From: Capnocytophaga catalasegens
GTDB taxonomy: Bacteria; Bacteroidota; Bacteroidia; Flavobacteriales; Flavobacteriaceae
DNA length: 63,421 nucleotides
Reading direction: 5' to 3'
NCBI RefSeq assembly: GCF_026005215.1
Contig: NZ_BPMA01000041.1
Span: 1-63,421 of the forward strand
The notes below the pieces were generated by a model, which did not search any database, was not told the DNA's origin, and saw only the letters and a program-made list of their open reading frames with translations. The translations under genes and the position numbers were made by a program. Shown piece after piece: positions 47,201-55,688 of this stretch (the stretch's first letter is position 1; every line of letters begins with the position of its first letter).

Positions 47201-49294
47201 ATGCGAGTATCAAGTATTGTAATACTAAGTATAAGTTTATTTTGTGGAGCTTGCAAGTCTTCCAAAATAGAAGCACCAGAACCTTATGGAGCTGTACCTA
47301 CTACACAACAGCTTAATTGGCATAAGTTGGAATATTATGCCTTTATTCACTTCAATATGAATACATTTACCGATATGGAGTGGGGTATGGGTAGTGAGCA
47401 ACCACAGTGGTTTAACCCAACTAATCTTGATGTAGAACAATGGGTCAAAGTAATTAAAGAGGCTGGAATGAAGGGAATTATCCTTACTGCAAAACACCAC
47501 GATGGGTTCTGCCTATGGCAATCTGCTTACACAGAACATTCTGTAAAGAACTCTCCTTGGCGAAATGGTAAAGGCGACCTAGTGAAAGAATTGTCACAGG
47601 CTTGCCAACGGCACGGAATAAAGTTAGGAATATACTTGTCTCCATGGGATAGGAATCATCCAGACTACGGAAAGCAAGCATACGTAACGTATTTTCATAA
47701 TCAACTACGTGAATTGCTAACTAACTATGGGGAGATATTCGAAGTTTGGTTCGATGGAGCAAATGGGGGAACAGGTTACTATGGTGGCGCAAACGAACTC
47801 CGCACAATTGACGCTAAGACATATTATCAGTGGGACAAAGTGAAAGAGATTGTCAGGGAGTTACAACCCCAAGCTGTGATATTCGGAGATAAGATGGATA
47901 TCCGTTGGGTTGGTAATGAACGTGGAGTAGGGGGACTAATCAGTTGGTCACCTATCAATTATTGGAAAACTCCGCAAGGTATGACCCACGAAGAGCACCT
48001 TTCTCGAGGCGATGCTGATGGAGTAGAATGGATTCCATCAGAGGTAGATGTATCTATCAGACCAGGTTGGTATTATCATACTCGTGAAAATCATCAAGTT
48101 AAAACATTGAAACAGCTAGTCGATATCTATTATCATTCCGTAGGAAGGAACTCATCTCTATTGCTAAACTTCCCCGTTGATACGCGCGGGCAGATACACG
48201 ATATAGATGCTAAGCAAGCAATACGACTTAAAGAAACTATCAATAGTGATTTTCAGGAAGAATTAGCCCATAAAGCCAAAGTTGAAGTAAGTAGCATTTG
48301 GAAAAATTCAAAAAAATTTGCAGGGTCAAATGTTATCAACTCAGATGAAACTTATTGGGCACCATCAGAAACAGATTCTACTCCCTTTCTTACCATTACT
48401 TTTGACACTCCAACACAATTCAATCGAGTAGTTTTACAAGAATTTATTGAGTTAGGGCAACGTATATCTCAATATACCATTCAAGTACGCAAAGCAGGAG
48501 GTTGGCATACTATTGCAAATGGGGCAACTATCGGATATAAAACTATTTTACGAACCGAATCTATCGAAACAACAGCAATTCGAATACTGATACAAAAGGC
48601 ACAAGCAGTTCCGTTACTTCGGTTTGTAGGTGTGTATAATGCCCCTCCTTTACTTGTTCCACCAACTATATCACGTGATAAAGAAGGAAACGTAACCTTA
48701 TCATCAGCTGAAACAGATATGCAAATTTATTATACACTAAATGGAGATAAACCCACAAAAGAATCTACTCTATATACAAAACCTTTTGAGGTAGTTACTC
48801 CTGTTGATATTCAGGTAATTGCATACGATAAGAAGACAAATCAGTATAGCGACATACAAAAACAGCATTTAGATATACCTAAAAAACATTGGAAGGTTAT
48901 CGAAATCAGTTCAGGAGACCTACTAAAATCTGAATCAACTATTGATAATAATCCCATAACGGAGTTTTATACAGCCGCTACGGGTAAGAATCAATTCATT
49001 ACTATAGATTTAGGTAAAGAATATTCCCTGAACGGATTTACATATTTGCCTGCGCAGTCTCGTTGGGCTTATGGAACAATTTCACACTATGAGTTTCATG
49101 TAAGTGCCGATGGGAAAAATTGGAAAAAAGTCTCTTATGGAGAGTTTTCAAATATAAAAAATAACCCAATTTTACAAGAGAAATACTTTGATACTACCAC
49201 AGCTCGATATATAAAACTTATATCACTCAATCAAGTAGATAATAGTAATGCTGCTGGCTTTGGAGAAATAGGTGTACTTACCCAAACAAATTAA
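47201..49294 (+). CDS. GH29 family alpha-L-fucosidase lipoprotein with C-terminal discoidin-like domain
   Basis: A 697-residue lipoprotein (lipobox FCGAC, Cys18). The GH29 catalytic barrel has YYAFIHFNMNTFTDMEWG, ILTAKHHDGFCLW and FEVWFDGANGG with the retaining nucleophile Asp185; SPWDRNH and SINYW-like WSPINYW match the GH29-B subfamily (alpha-1,3/1,4 fucose). Residues 360-480 and 570-697 look like F5/8-type carbohydrate-binding modules with a chitobiase-like linker (ISRDKEGNVTLSSAETDMQIYYTLNG). Follows GH95 on the same strand. Confidence 0.92.
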   Translation: MRVSSIVILSISLFCGACKSSKIEAPEPYGAVPTTQQLNWHKLEYYAFIHFNMNTFTDMEWGMGSEQPQWFNPTNLDVEQWVKVIKEAGMKGIILTAKHHDGFCLWQSAYTEHSVKNSPWRNGKGDLVKELSQACQRHGIKLGIYLSPWDRNHPDYGKQAYVTYFHNQLRELLTNYGEIFEVWFDGANGGTGYYGGANELRTIDAKTYYQWDKVKEIVRELQPQAVIFGDKMDIRWVGNERGVGGLISWSPINYWKTPQGMTHEEHLSRGDADGVEWIPSEVDVSIRPGWYYHTRENHQVKTLKQLVDIYYHSVGRNSSLLLNFPVDTRGQIHDIDAKQAIRLKETINSDFQEELAHKAKVEVSSIWKNSKKFAGSNVINSDETYWAPSETDSTPFLTITFDTPTQFNRVVLQEFIELGQRISQYTIQVRKAGGWHTIANGATIGYKTILRTESIETTAIRILIQKAQAVPLLRFVGVYNAPPLLVPPTISRDKEGNVTLSSAETDMQIYYTLNGDKPTKESTLYTKPFEVVTPVDIQVIAYDKKTNQYSDIQKQHLDIPKKHWKVIEISSGDLLKSESTIDNNPITEFYTAATGKNQFITIDLGKEYSLNGFTYLPAQSRWAYGTISHYEFHVSADGKNWKKVSYGEFSNIKNNPILQEKYFDTTTARYIKLISLNQVDNSNAAGFGEIGVLTQTN

Positions 49295-49357
49295 AAAATA
49301 GGAGTATCTAAATAGGATATACAAAGAATAAAAATTTTAGATTATTTTATTTTTTGC

Positions 49358-49365
49358 TAACTTTG
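49358..49365 (+). promoter_or_regulatory. -7 promoter element of the rhomboid gene
   Basis: TAACTTTG fits TAnnTTTG, 30 bp before the ATG at 49396, separating it from the glycosidase operon. Confidence 0.55.
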
Positions 49366-49395
49366 CCAACGAAACAATTTTGTATATGGTAAATT

Positions 49396-50238
49396 ATGAA
49401 TAAAAATATTTTTACTTTTAGAGTACATTCGCTCTTAGTGGTTTATTGGCTGATAGTGCTCAATGTAGTTTTGTATATATTAGTCAGTCCGCTTTCTTTT
49501 TTGTTTCAGATTGATTCAAGTGTAATATATGATAAAATACAGCTTTCGCAGCAATTTGCTACTTTGATTGAAAAACCTTGGACACTGATAAGTTATGCTT
49601 TTTTCCATGCGAATTTTTGGCATTTGTTTTTCAATATGTTATTGCTTTACTTTGGAGGTATATTATTTCTAAATCTTTTCTCAGCAAAACGTTTTTTGTT
49701 TGTATATTTTATAGGAATAATCATTGGAGGAATGGCATTTGTTATGGCATATCAGGTATTTCCAAGGTTGAATAATATGATTTCTTATTTGGTTGGAGCC
49801 TCAACTGGGATAATGGCAATACTGATTTTTATCAGTACATATACGCCTTCGTATCGGATATATTTGTTTGGTGTTTTTGCCATACCCCTATGGGTGTTGG
49901 GAATCGGGTTAGTTCTTCTTGACCTTGTGAGTATTCCTATTTCGAATTCGGGAGGTCGAATAGCTCATTTGGGAGGTGCACTATATGGTTTTTTGAGTGC
50001 GTATTTTTTAAAAAATAATATATTGGTACAGCGTAAAAAATTGGTTAAGAGGTCGTTTGTGCAGAAGAGAAAGACAAATACGTTGTCAGAGGAAGAAAAA
50101 CGCAAACAAGAACAGGTGAATATTATTTTGGATAAAATAAGTAAAAGTGGTTACGAGAGTTTGACCAATGAAGAAAAAACATTTCTCTTTAAAGTAAGCA
50201 AATCGGTGGGTAAAAAAACAGACAATACTACTATTTAG
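49396..50238 (+). CDS. Rhomboid-family intramembrane serine protease
   Basis: A 280-residue, six-helix protease. HANFWHLFFNMLLLYFGG (71-88) is the helix with the oxyanion Asn and conserved His; GASTG carries nucleophile Ser136 and RIAHLGGALYGF catalytic His191. A soluble C-terminal tail (residues 210-280, Lys/Glu rich) is typical of Bacteroidetes members. It cleaves substrates within the membrane; none is identifiable here. Confidence 0.92.
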   Translation: MNKNIFTFRVHSLLVVYWLIVLNVVLYILVSPLSFLFQIDSSVIYDKIQLSQQFATLIEKPWTLISYAFFHANFWHLFFNMLLLYFGGILFLNLFSAKRFLFVYFIGIIIGGMAFVMAYQVFPRLNNMISYLVGASTGIMAILIFISTYTPSYRIYLFGVFAIPLWVLGIGLVLLDLVSIPISNSGGRIAHLGGALYGFLSAYFLKNNILVQRKKLVKRSFVQKRKTNTLSEEEKRKQEQVNIILDKISKSGYESLTNEEKTFLFKVSKSVGKKTDNTTI

Positions 50239-50314
50239 TCATATACAATACATTATTTAACTGCAAAAAAGAAATTTTATAAATAATTTGTATGTATATT
50301 TGAAAACAATATTT

Positions 50315-50322
50315 TATTTTTG
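50315..50322 (+). promoter_or_regulatory. -7 promoter element of the GH3/beta-lactamase gene
   Basis: TATTTTTG fits TAnnTTTG, 27 bp before the ATG at 50350. It excludes a start within the element. Confidence 0.5.
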
Positions 50323-50349
50323 CACGCATCTAATTTATTTATTTTCAGA

Positions 50350-53268
50350 ATGAAAAAATTATTATTTGGATTGGTTGCCTTTACTAATATTATAAATATA
50401 GTTAAAGCACAGCAACCAGACCCTCTTCGTACGCAAGATGCGGATAAGCAACAGCGTTGGGTAGATAGTATTTATCAGAAAATGTCTCTTGAAGAAAAGA
50501 TAGGACAACTATTTATGGTACAAGTTTTCAGTACGCAAGAGAATAAAAACACTGAATTTGCCAAACAATTGGTTCAGAAACACTATATAGGGGGGATTAT
50601 TTTCTCCAAAGGAGGACCAGGCAGACAGGCTAAACTGACAAATCAATACCAAGCACTTGCCAAAGTACCTCTTTTTATAGCAATGGATGCTGAGTGGGGG
50701 CTTGCTATGCGCTTAGACTCTACGTATGCTTATCCATGGAATATGACTCTTGGAGCTATTAAAAATAATGATTTGATAGAAAAAACGGGGTATCGTATAG
50801 CAAAACATTGTCAGCGCTTGGGGGTACATATTGATTTTGCTCCCGATATAGACATCAATACAAACCCTGAAAATCCTATTATAGGCAATCGTTCGTTTGG
50901 AGAAGATAAACAGAATGTAGCCAATAAAGGTATTTCATTTGCCAAAGGAATGCAAAGTGTTGGTGTGCTTGCTAATGCAAAACACTTCCCTGGACATGGA
51001 GATACTTCGCAAGATTCGCATTTGACACTTCCAAAACTTAATTTTACCAGAGAACGTATTGAACAAATAGAGTTGTATCCGTTCCGTGAGCTAATTGCGG
51101 GAGGTATTGCAAGTATTATGGTAGGGCATTTGAACATTCCTGCATTGGAAAAAAAGGATAAACCTTCGTCTTTATCATATCATATTGTAACGGAAATACT
51201 TAAAGAGCAATTAGGTTTTAATGGTCTGATATTCACTGATGCGCTTGGTATGAAGGGTGTAGCTAATTATGCAAAGGAAGGAGATGTTGATTTAATGGCT
51301 TTTCTGGCAGGAAATGATGTTTTGCTAATGCCTTCTGATGCAATAAAGGGGATACAGAAGATAAAAGAAGCCTATCAGAAAGGAATTGTAACGGAGTCTC
51401 GATTGGCTCATTCGGTTAAGAAAATACTTAAAGCAAAATATTGGGCAGGATTAAATACCTATTTGCCTATTGAAAAAGAAGGTTTACATGCCGATTTGCA
51501 CACTCGTGAAGATGATTTACTTACTGAAAAATTGTATGAAAATGCTATTACATTGGTAAAAAATACCGAAAATATGCTTCCAATTAAGCAATTGGATACC
51601 CAAAATACTGCTTATTTGAAGCTTGGAGATGATTCGGGAAGTATTTTTTACCAAAATTTACGACTTTATGAAGATGTTAAAGAGATAAAAGGTAAAACAT
51701 GGGCGCAAATATCCAAAGAGATAGCCCCTTACGATCGTATTATTATAGGATATCATCGCCCAGATAACAGCCCGTGGGCAGCTTATAAATTCTCTAAACA
51801 AGAGCAAGAAATTATAACAAACCTTTCTCAAAGCAAAAAAATTGTATTAACGATATTTGCCAGACCTTATGCATTACTAGATATTCCCAAATTGAAACCT
51901 ATTACATCAATACTTGTAGCGTATCAAAATAGTTCTACTTCACAACGAAAAGCAGCACAAATTATCTATGGGGCAATCGACGCTAAGGGTTCGCTACCTG
52001 TTTCAGCACATACATCACTTCCAGTACAAACTTCTTTATATATCAAAAATATAAAACGATTGCAGTATGGAATGCCCGAGAGCGTAGGAATGAACCCTTT
52101 TTTGTTAGAAAAAATAGATTCAATAGCTAAGTTAAGTATATCGCAACGTATGACACCTTCGGTACAAGTATTGGTGGCACGCTTTGGGAAGGTAATTTAC
52201 AACAAAAGTTTCGGATATTACACCTATGAATCACGTCAAAGAGCCTCTGATACCACACTTTATGACCTTGCATCGCTTACCAAAATACTAGCTACTTTAC
52301 CTGAATTGATGCTTCTTTACGATAAAAAACAATTTACACTCACTACGCCACTCTCTACACTCTTACCCGAACTGAAAGGTTCTAATAAATCAACTATAAC
52401 GGTGGGGGAATCACTAGCACATTATGCCAAATTTCAGTCGTGGCTACCTTTTTATACACAGACCATAGATCCAGTAACAAAGAATGCATTGGTAGGATAT
52501 TATAGCTCTAAGCAATCTAGTGAGTACCCGACAGAGGTTGCTAAGGGTATTTATTTGCGTAAAGGATATGACCAAGTTATTCTTTCACAGATTATTCAGA
52601 GTAATTTAATCAAAAAAAAACGCTATCTGTATAGTGATTTGCCGTATTATTTCTTCCAAAAATATATTGAAAACGAAAAAAAAACGTCATTGGATAAGTT
52701 AGTTCAGGCTGATTTTTATAAAAATATGGGTGCTTACAGACTTACGTACCTTCCGTTACAGCATTTTCCTAAGAACCAGATTATTCCAACGGAGAAAGAT
52801 ACATCATTTCGCCATCAAGAAATACAAGGTTATGTACATGACCAAGGGGCAGCAATGCTTGGTGGAGTAGGCGGACACGCAGGACTATTCGGTACAGCCA
52901 ATGATGTAGCTAAAATGATGCAATTATTTCTACAAAAGGGGTATTATGGAGGAAAGCAATTTTTTTCAGAAGATACATTCAATACCTTTAATTCGGCACA
53001 TTTTGCTAATAAAAATAACCGAAGAGGAGTCGGATTTGACAAACCACAACCCAGAGGAGAAGATGGACCTACTTGTGATTGTGTTTCACTCGAAAGTTTT
53101 GGGCATACAGGCTTTACAGGTACGTATGCGTGGGCTGATCCTAAGAGTGAAATTGTTTATGTTTTCTTATCAAATAGAACCTATCCTTCGTCGGAGAATA
53201 AAAAACTCATAGAAGAAAACATTCGTACAAAGATTCAACGCGTAATTCAAGAGGCTATAATACAATAG
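50350..53268 (+). CDS. Fusion of GH3 glycosidase (NagZ-like) and class C beta-lactamase-like serine hydrolase
   Basis: A 972-residue exported protein (signal ending VKAQ). Residues 30-375 are a GH3 beta-N-acetylhexosaminidase domain: KHFPGHGDTSQDSHL holds the His-containing loop acid/base of NagZ-type enzymes and FTDALGMKGV the nucleophile Asp297. Residues 395-560 are a GH3 C-terminal domain. Residues 575-972 are a beta-lactamase-like/penicillin-recognising domain with the SLTK motif (Ser642, Lys645) and a late HTGFTG motif. The fusion recurs in Bacteroidetes and probably acts on peptidoglycan fragments or N-acetylglucosamine-bearing glycans. Confidence 0.93.
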   Translation: MKKLLFGLVAFTNIINIVKAQQPDPLRTQDADKQQRWVDSIYQKMSLEEKIGQLFMVQVFSTQENKNTEFAKQLVQKHYIGGIIFSKGGPGRQAKLTNQYQALAKVPLFIAMDAEWGLAMRLDSTYAYPWNMTLGAIKNNDLIEKTGYRIAKHCQRLGVHIDFAPDIDINTNPENPIIGNRSFGEDKQNVANKGISFAKGMQSVGVLANAKHFPGHGDTSQDSHLTLPKLNFTRERIEQIELYPFRELIAGGIASIMVGHLNIPALEKKDKPSSLSYHIVTEILKEQLGFNGLIFTDALGMKGVANYAKEGDVDLMAFLAGNDVLLMPSDAIKGIQKIKEAYQKGIVTESRLAHSVKKILKAKYWAGLNTYLPIEKEGLHADLHTREDDLLTEKLYENAITLVKNTENMLPIKQLDTQNTAYLKLGDDSGSIFYQNLRLYEDVKEIKGKTWAQISKEIAPYDRIIIGYHRPDNSPWAAYKFSKQEQEIITNLSQSKKIVLTIFARPYALLDIPKLKPITSILVAYQNSSTSQRKAAQIIYGAIDAKGSLPVSAHTSLPVQTSLYIKNIKRLQYGMPESVGMNPFLLEKIDSIAKLSISQRMTPSVQVLVARFGKVIYNKSFGYYTYESRQRASDTTLYDLASLTKILATLPELMLLYDKKQFTLTTPLSTLLPELKGSNKSTITVGESLAHYAKFQSWLPFYTQTIDPVTKNALVGYYSSKQSSEYPTEVAKGIYLRKGYDQVILSQIIQSNLIKKKRYLYSDLPYYFFQKYIENEKKTSLDKLVQADFYKNMGAYRLTYLPLQHFPKNQIIPTEKDTSFRHQEIQGYVHDQGAAMLGGVGGHAGLFGTANDVAKMMQLFLQKGYYGGKQFFSEDTFNTFNSAHFANKNNRRGVGFDKPQPRGEDGPTCDCVSLESFGHTGFTGTYAWADPKSEIVYVFLSNRTYPSSENKKLIEENIRTKIQRVIQEAIIQ

Positions 53269-53327
53269 TGTAGTAACGTTGCCTACTTCAATAGTGTAAA
53301 AAATAATGTTTGAAAACAAATAAACTT

Positions 53328-53753
53328 ATGAAAAAAATTATTTTATTACTGATACTTAGTATATTATTGGCATGTAAAAAAGATACAATACGGCGTAATC
53401 CATACCTTCCAGAGGCTCGGTTTAGTATTACAATCAATACCAATTTAGCATTGTACAATAAGCTAAAAACCCCACTAACTCCTGTTGTTGTACCTACCGA
53501 AGGTGTAGGACTACGAGGAGTTATTATTATAAACACCGGAAGTGGTTTCTTAGCTTGGGAAAGAGCTTGCCCACACGTACCGATTACTGATTGTAGCACG
53601 CTCAAATCAGATGGAGGAATTATTGTAACCTGTCCGTGTGATAATGTAACGTATAATTTGGTCAATGGAAATCCTACTTCGGGTAGCTCAAACTATCAGT
53701 TACTCAATTATAACGTCTCTGTAAATGGTAATATACTAACTATTTCTAACTGA
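53328..53753 (+). CDS. Rieske-like lipoprotein with altered second ligand motif
   Basis: A 141-residue lipoprotein (lipobox LLAC, Cys16). The fold is Rieske-like: CPH (Cys81, His83) fits the first cluster-binding motif, but the second is CPCDN (Cys102, Cys104, Asp105) where CPxH is expected, so the second histidine ligand is absent. A third cysteine, Cys89, lies between. Cluster binding is doubtful. I chose the ATG at 53328, which gives a clean signal. It is followed 1 bp later by the DUF6427-like gene. Confidence 0.75.
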   Translation: MKKIILLLILSILLACKKDTIRRNPYLPEARFSITINTNLALYNKLKTPLTPVVVPTEGVGLRGVIIINTGSGFLAWERACPHVPITDCSTLKSDGGIIVTCPCDNVTYNLVNGNPTSGSSNYQLLNYNVSVNGNILTISN

Positions 53754-53754
53754 A

Positions 53755-54684
53755 ATGCTTACGAATATATTTAATAATACAAGACCCAGTAACTTAATTG
53801 CTATATACGGCTTGTCGCTTGGGTATATACTACTCTATAATGGTATTATTTTTCCTAAACAAAACAATCTTCAATTCCTTTTAACAAGTGTTATTATTGC
53901 ATTACTTACGTGGATAAATCTATTTATTATCGAACAAATATGCAAACGAAACAATTTGTGTGATAATAATCGATATATTATATTATATTCGATACTTCTG
54001 ATGGCTTGTTTTCCGAATATTTTTACTGATATTTATTCGCTTTTGTCAAGTGTTTTAATACTTATAGCGCTTTATAAATTGGTTATGCTACGCAATAATT
54101 CGGACGAAAAAAGGCAATTATTTGATATTTCATTGCTCGTTGGGGTAGCTTCGATATGCTATGATTGGAGTATTTTGTTCATTATCCCTATATGGGTAAC
54201 TTGTCTATCGCATACAACACAAAGGTACAGAAACCTTTTTATACCTATAATAGCACTTTTTCTGATTGCTATGTTGATATTTGGTGTCGTTTATCCGCTT
54301 ACTGATTGGAATACGATAATGAATTTATTTGTATTTCAGATAAAATTTTCAATAGAAAAATACTATGATTTACGATATTTAATACCTGTTATTATTATAT
54401 TTACCTTTAGCATTTGCTTAGTATTCTTTTTTATGTTTGAAAAAACAAAAAGAAGAATTATATATCCTACTACATTGGTTATATCTTTATTTATACAACT
54501 ATTTATTTTATTTATTTCGGAAGAGATAGGAACTTCTGAAATGATGTTTTTAAATGCTCCTATGGCACTACTAATGGCTATTTATACTGAAAAAATTAGT
54601 AAATTTTGGATACGAGAAACTATTCTATGGGTGTTTTTTACATTACCTATATTAGTTTTCTATCTATATTACACTATAAAATAA
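53755..54684 (+). CDS. Polytopic membrane protein, DUF6427-like
   Basis: A 309-residue protein with eight to ten hydrophobic segments and few charges, starting MLTNIFNNTRPSNLIAIYG. Its style matches DUF6427 proteins of Flavobacteriia, whose function is not known. It lies 1 bp after the Rieske-like lipoprotein and ends before a terminator, so the two form a unit. Confidence 0.7.
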   Translation: MLTNIFNNTRPSNLIAIYGLSLGYILLYNGIIFPKQNNLQFLLTSVIIALLTWINLFIIEQICKRNNLCDNNRYIILYSILLMACFPNIFTDIYSLLSSVLILIALYKLVMLRNNSDEKRQLFDISLLVGVASICYDWSILFIIPIWVTCLSHTTQRYRNLFIPIIALFLIAMLIFGVVYPLTDWNTIMNLFVFQIKFSIEKYYDLRYLIPVIIIFTFSICLVFFFMFEKTKRRIIYPTTLVISLFIQLFILFISEEIGTSEMMFLNAPMALLMAIYTEKISKFWIRETILWVFFTLPILVFYLYYTIK

Positions 54685-54782
54685 AGTTTTTTAGTTGTTT
54701 TTTGTATTGTTTTAATAAAAAAATATAGTAATAAGTTCGTAAAATAAATAGATAAAGTAATAAAATAGATATATATACTCAT

Positions 54783-54830
54783 AAAAATACCCTTTGTTAG
54801 CTATTTAATATAGTAACAAAGGGTATTTTA
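54783..54830 (+). terminator. Terminator after the DUF6427-like gene
   Basis: AAAAATACCCTTTGTTA pairs with TAACAAAGGGTATTTTA, a long stem with T-rich 3' side. Confidence 0.8.
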
Positions 54831-54840
54831 TATAGTATTG

Positions 54841-54985
54841 TTATGTATTTAATGTATTTATAAAATATATTTAATACATTATAATTGTATATTTAATATA
54901 TTTTAATAATATATCTTATACTATATTTTAATATATTTAATACATAAATGAAGTATATTTTATATATAGTTTATATGTATTATAA
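54841..54985. repeat. Extremely AT-rich stretch with degenerate inverted and direct repeats
   Basis: Variants of ATATATTTAATACAT and TATTTAATATA recur several times in both orientations over about 145 bp with almost no G or C. It lies between the DUF6427-like terminator and the convergent helical protein gene. No ORF, promoter or RNA is supported. It may be an unusual 3' region or structural element. Confidence 0.5.
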
Positions 54986-54987
54986 AA

Positions 54988-55482
54988 CTATAAAGTACGT
55001 TCTGATGATAAATCATCAGTTTTTTTACGTCTTCCTCCTTTAAAGAATTGTTTTAAACTATCAAAAATAGTCTTAATACCTGGTATATTTTGACCATATA
55101 AGAATTTTATATTCTGATAAAAAGTAATTGAACCTGAATAATTATCGTGGTCAAGGAGTATTTTAGTATCAGAAAGTTGTTCAGCAATACTTTGTATGCG
55201 TATTAGCCTATTTTCAATCTGTATGCGAGCTTCATAATCTTGGTCAAACTCATTTTTGTTTAAGAACGATGGTATATATTGAGGATATTGTTCCATTAGT
55301 TCTTTACTTTTGTTAACAAAAAGTTTATTTTGCTCTGCAATACGACCAAATTGTCTGCGCTGTTCGGCAGATAGTTTGTACGTTTTTCCTTTCAATACTT
55401 CTTCTAATATTTGTAAAGCATTGTCCATTTTCTCTAATTCTTCAGTAGTGAAGGTTACTTGTGCTAAATTTTTAAGCGCCAT
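54988..55482 (-). CDS. Helical hypothetical protein (164 residues), Bacteroidetes-specific family
   Basis: Starts MALKNLAQVTFTTEELEKMDNAL and is almost entirely helical, with EVLKGKTYKLSAEQRRQFGRIAEQNKLFVNKSKELMEQYP and a basic C-terminus, FKGGRRKKTDD. No signal, membrane or catalytic motif is visible. I recognise it as a recurrent Bacteroidetes hypothetical but know no role. It is a single gene with its own promoter element and ends in the AT-rich stretch. Confidence 0.7.
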   Translation of the reverse strand: MALKNLAQVTFTTEELEKMDNALQILEEVLKGKTYKLSAEQRRQFGRIAEQNKLFVNKSKELMEQYPQYIPSFLNKNEFDQDYEARIQIENRLIRIQSIAEQLSDTKILLDHDNYSGSITFYQNIKFLYGQNIPGIKTIFDSLKQFFKGGRRKKTDDLSSERTL

Positions 55483-55506
55483 ATACTATATATTTATAAT
55501 TTGATG

Positions 55507-55514
55507 CAAATGTA
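55507..55514 (-). promoter_or_regulatory. -7 promoter element of the 164-residue protein
   Basis: CAAATGTA on the plus strand is TACATTTG on the minus strand, 24 bp upstream of the ATG at 55482. Confidence 0.45.
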
Positions 55515-55628
55515 TAAAAATATTTTTAGATAGTAAAAATAATATATATTTTTTTATAAAAAAATTATAGAAATATATTTTTTTAGTTTATTTTTGTATT
55601 AAAAGTACAAATGAATAGATTCTAAATA

Positions 55629-55668
55629 AAAAAATCCAATAAAATATAAGATATTTTACTGGATTTTT
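55629..55668 (-). terminator. Terminator of the isocitrate dehydrogenase gene
   Basis: AAAAATCCA-TAAAATAT pairs with ATATTTTA-TGGATTTTT just past the stop codon at 55689 in the minus-strand direction. Confidence 0.75.
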
Positions 55669-55688
55669 GAAGTATAACAAATGAAAGA

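Noticed and set aside
54841-54985. Replication origin (AT-rich, repeats)
   Set aside because: No dnaA, no DnaA-box cluster and no GC-skew evidence can be judged here; the stretch fits an intergenic spacer better.
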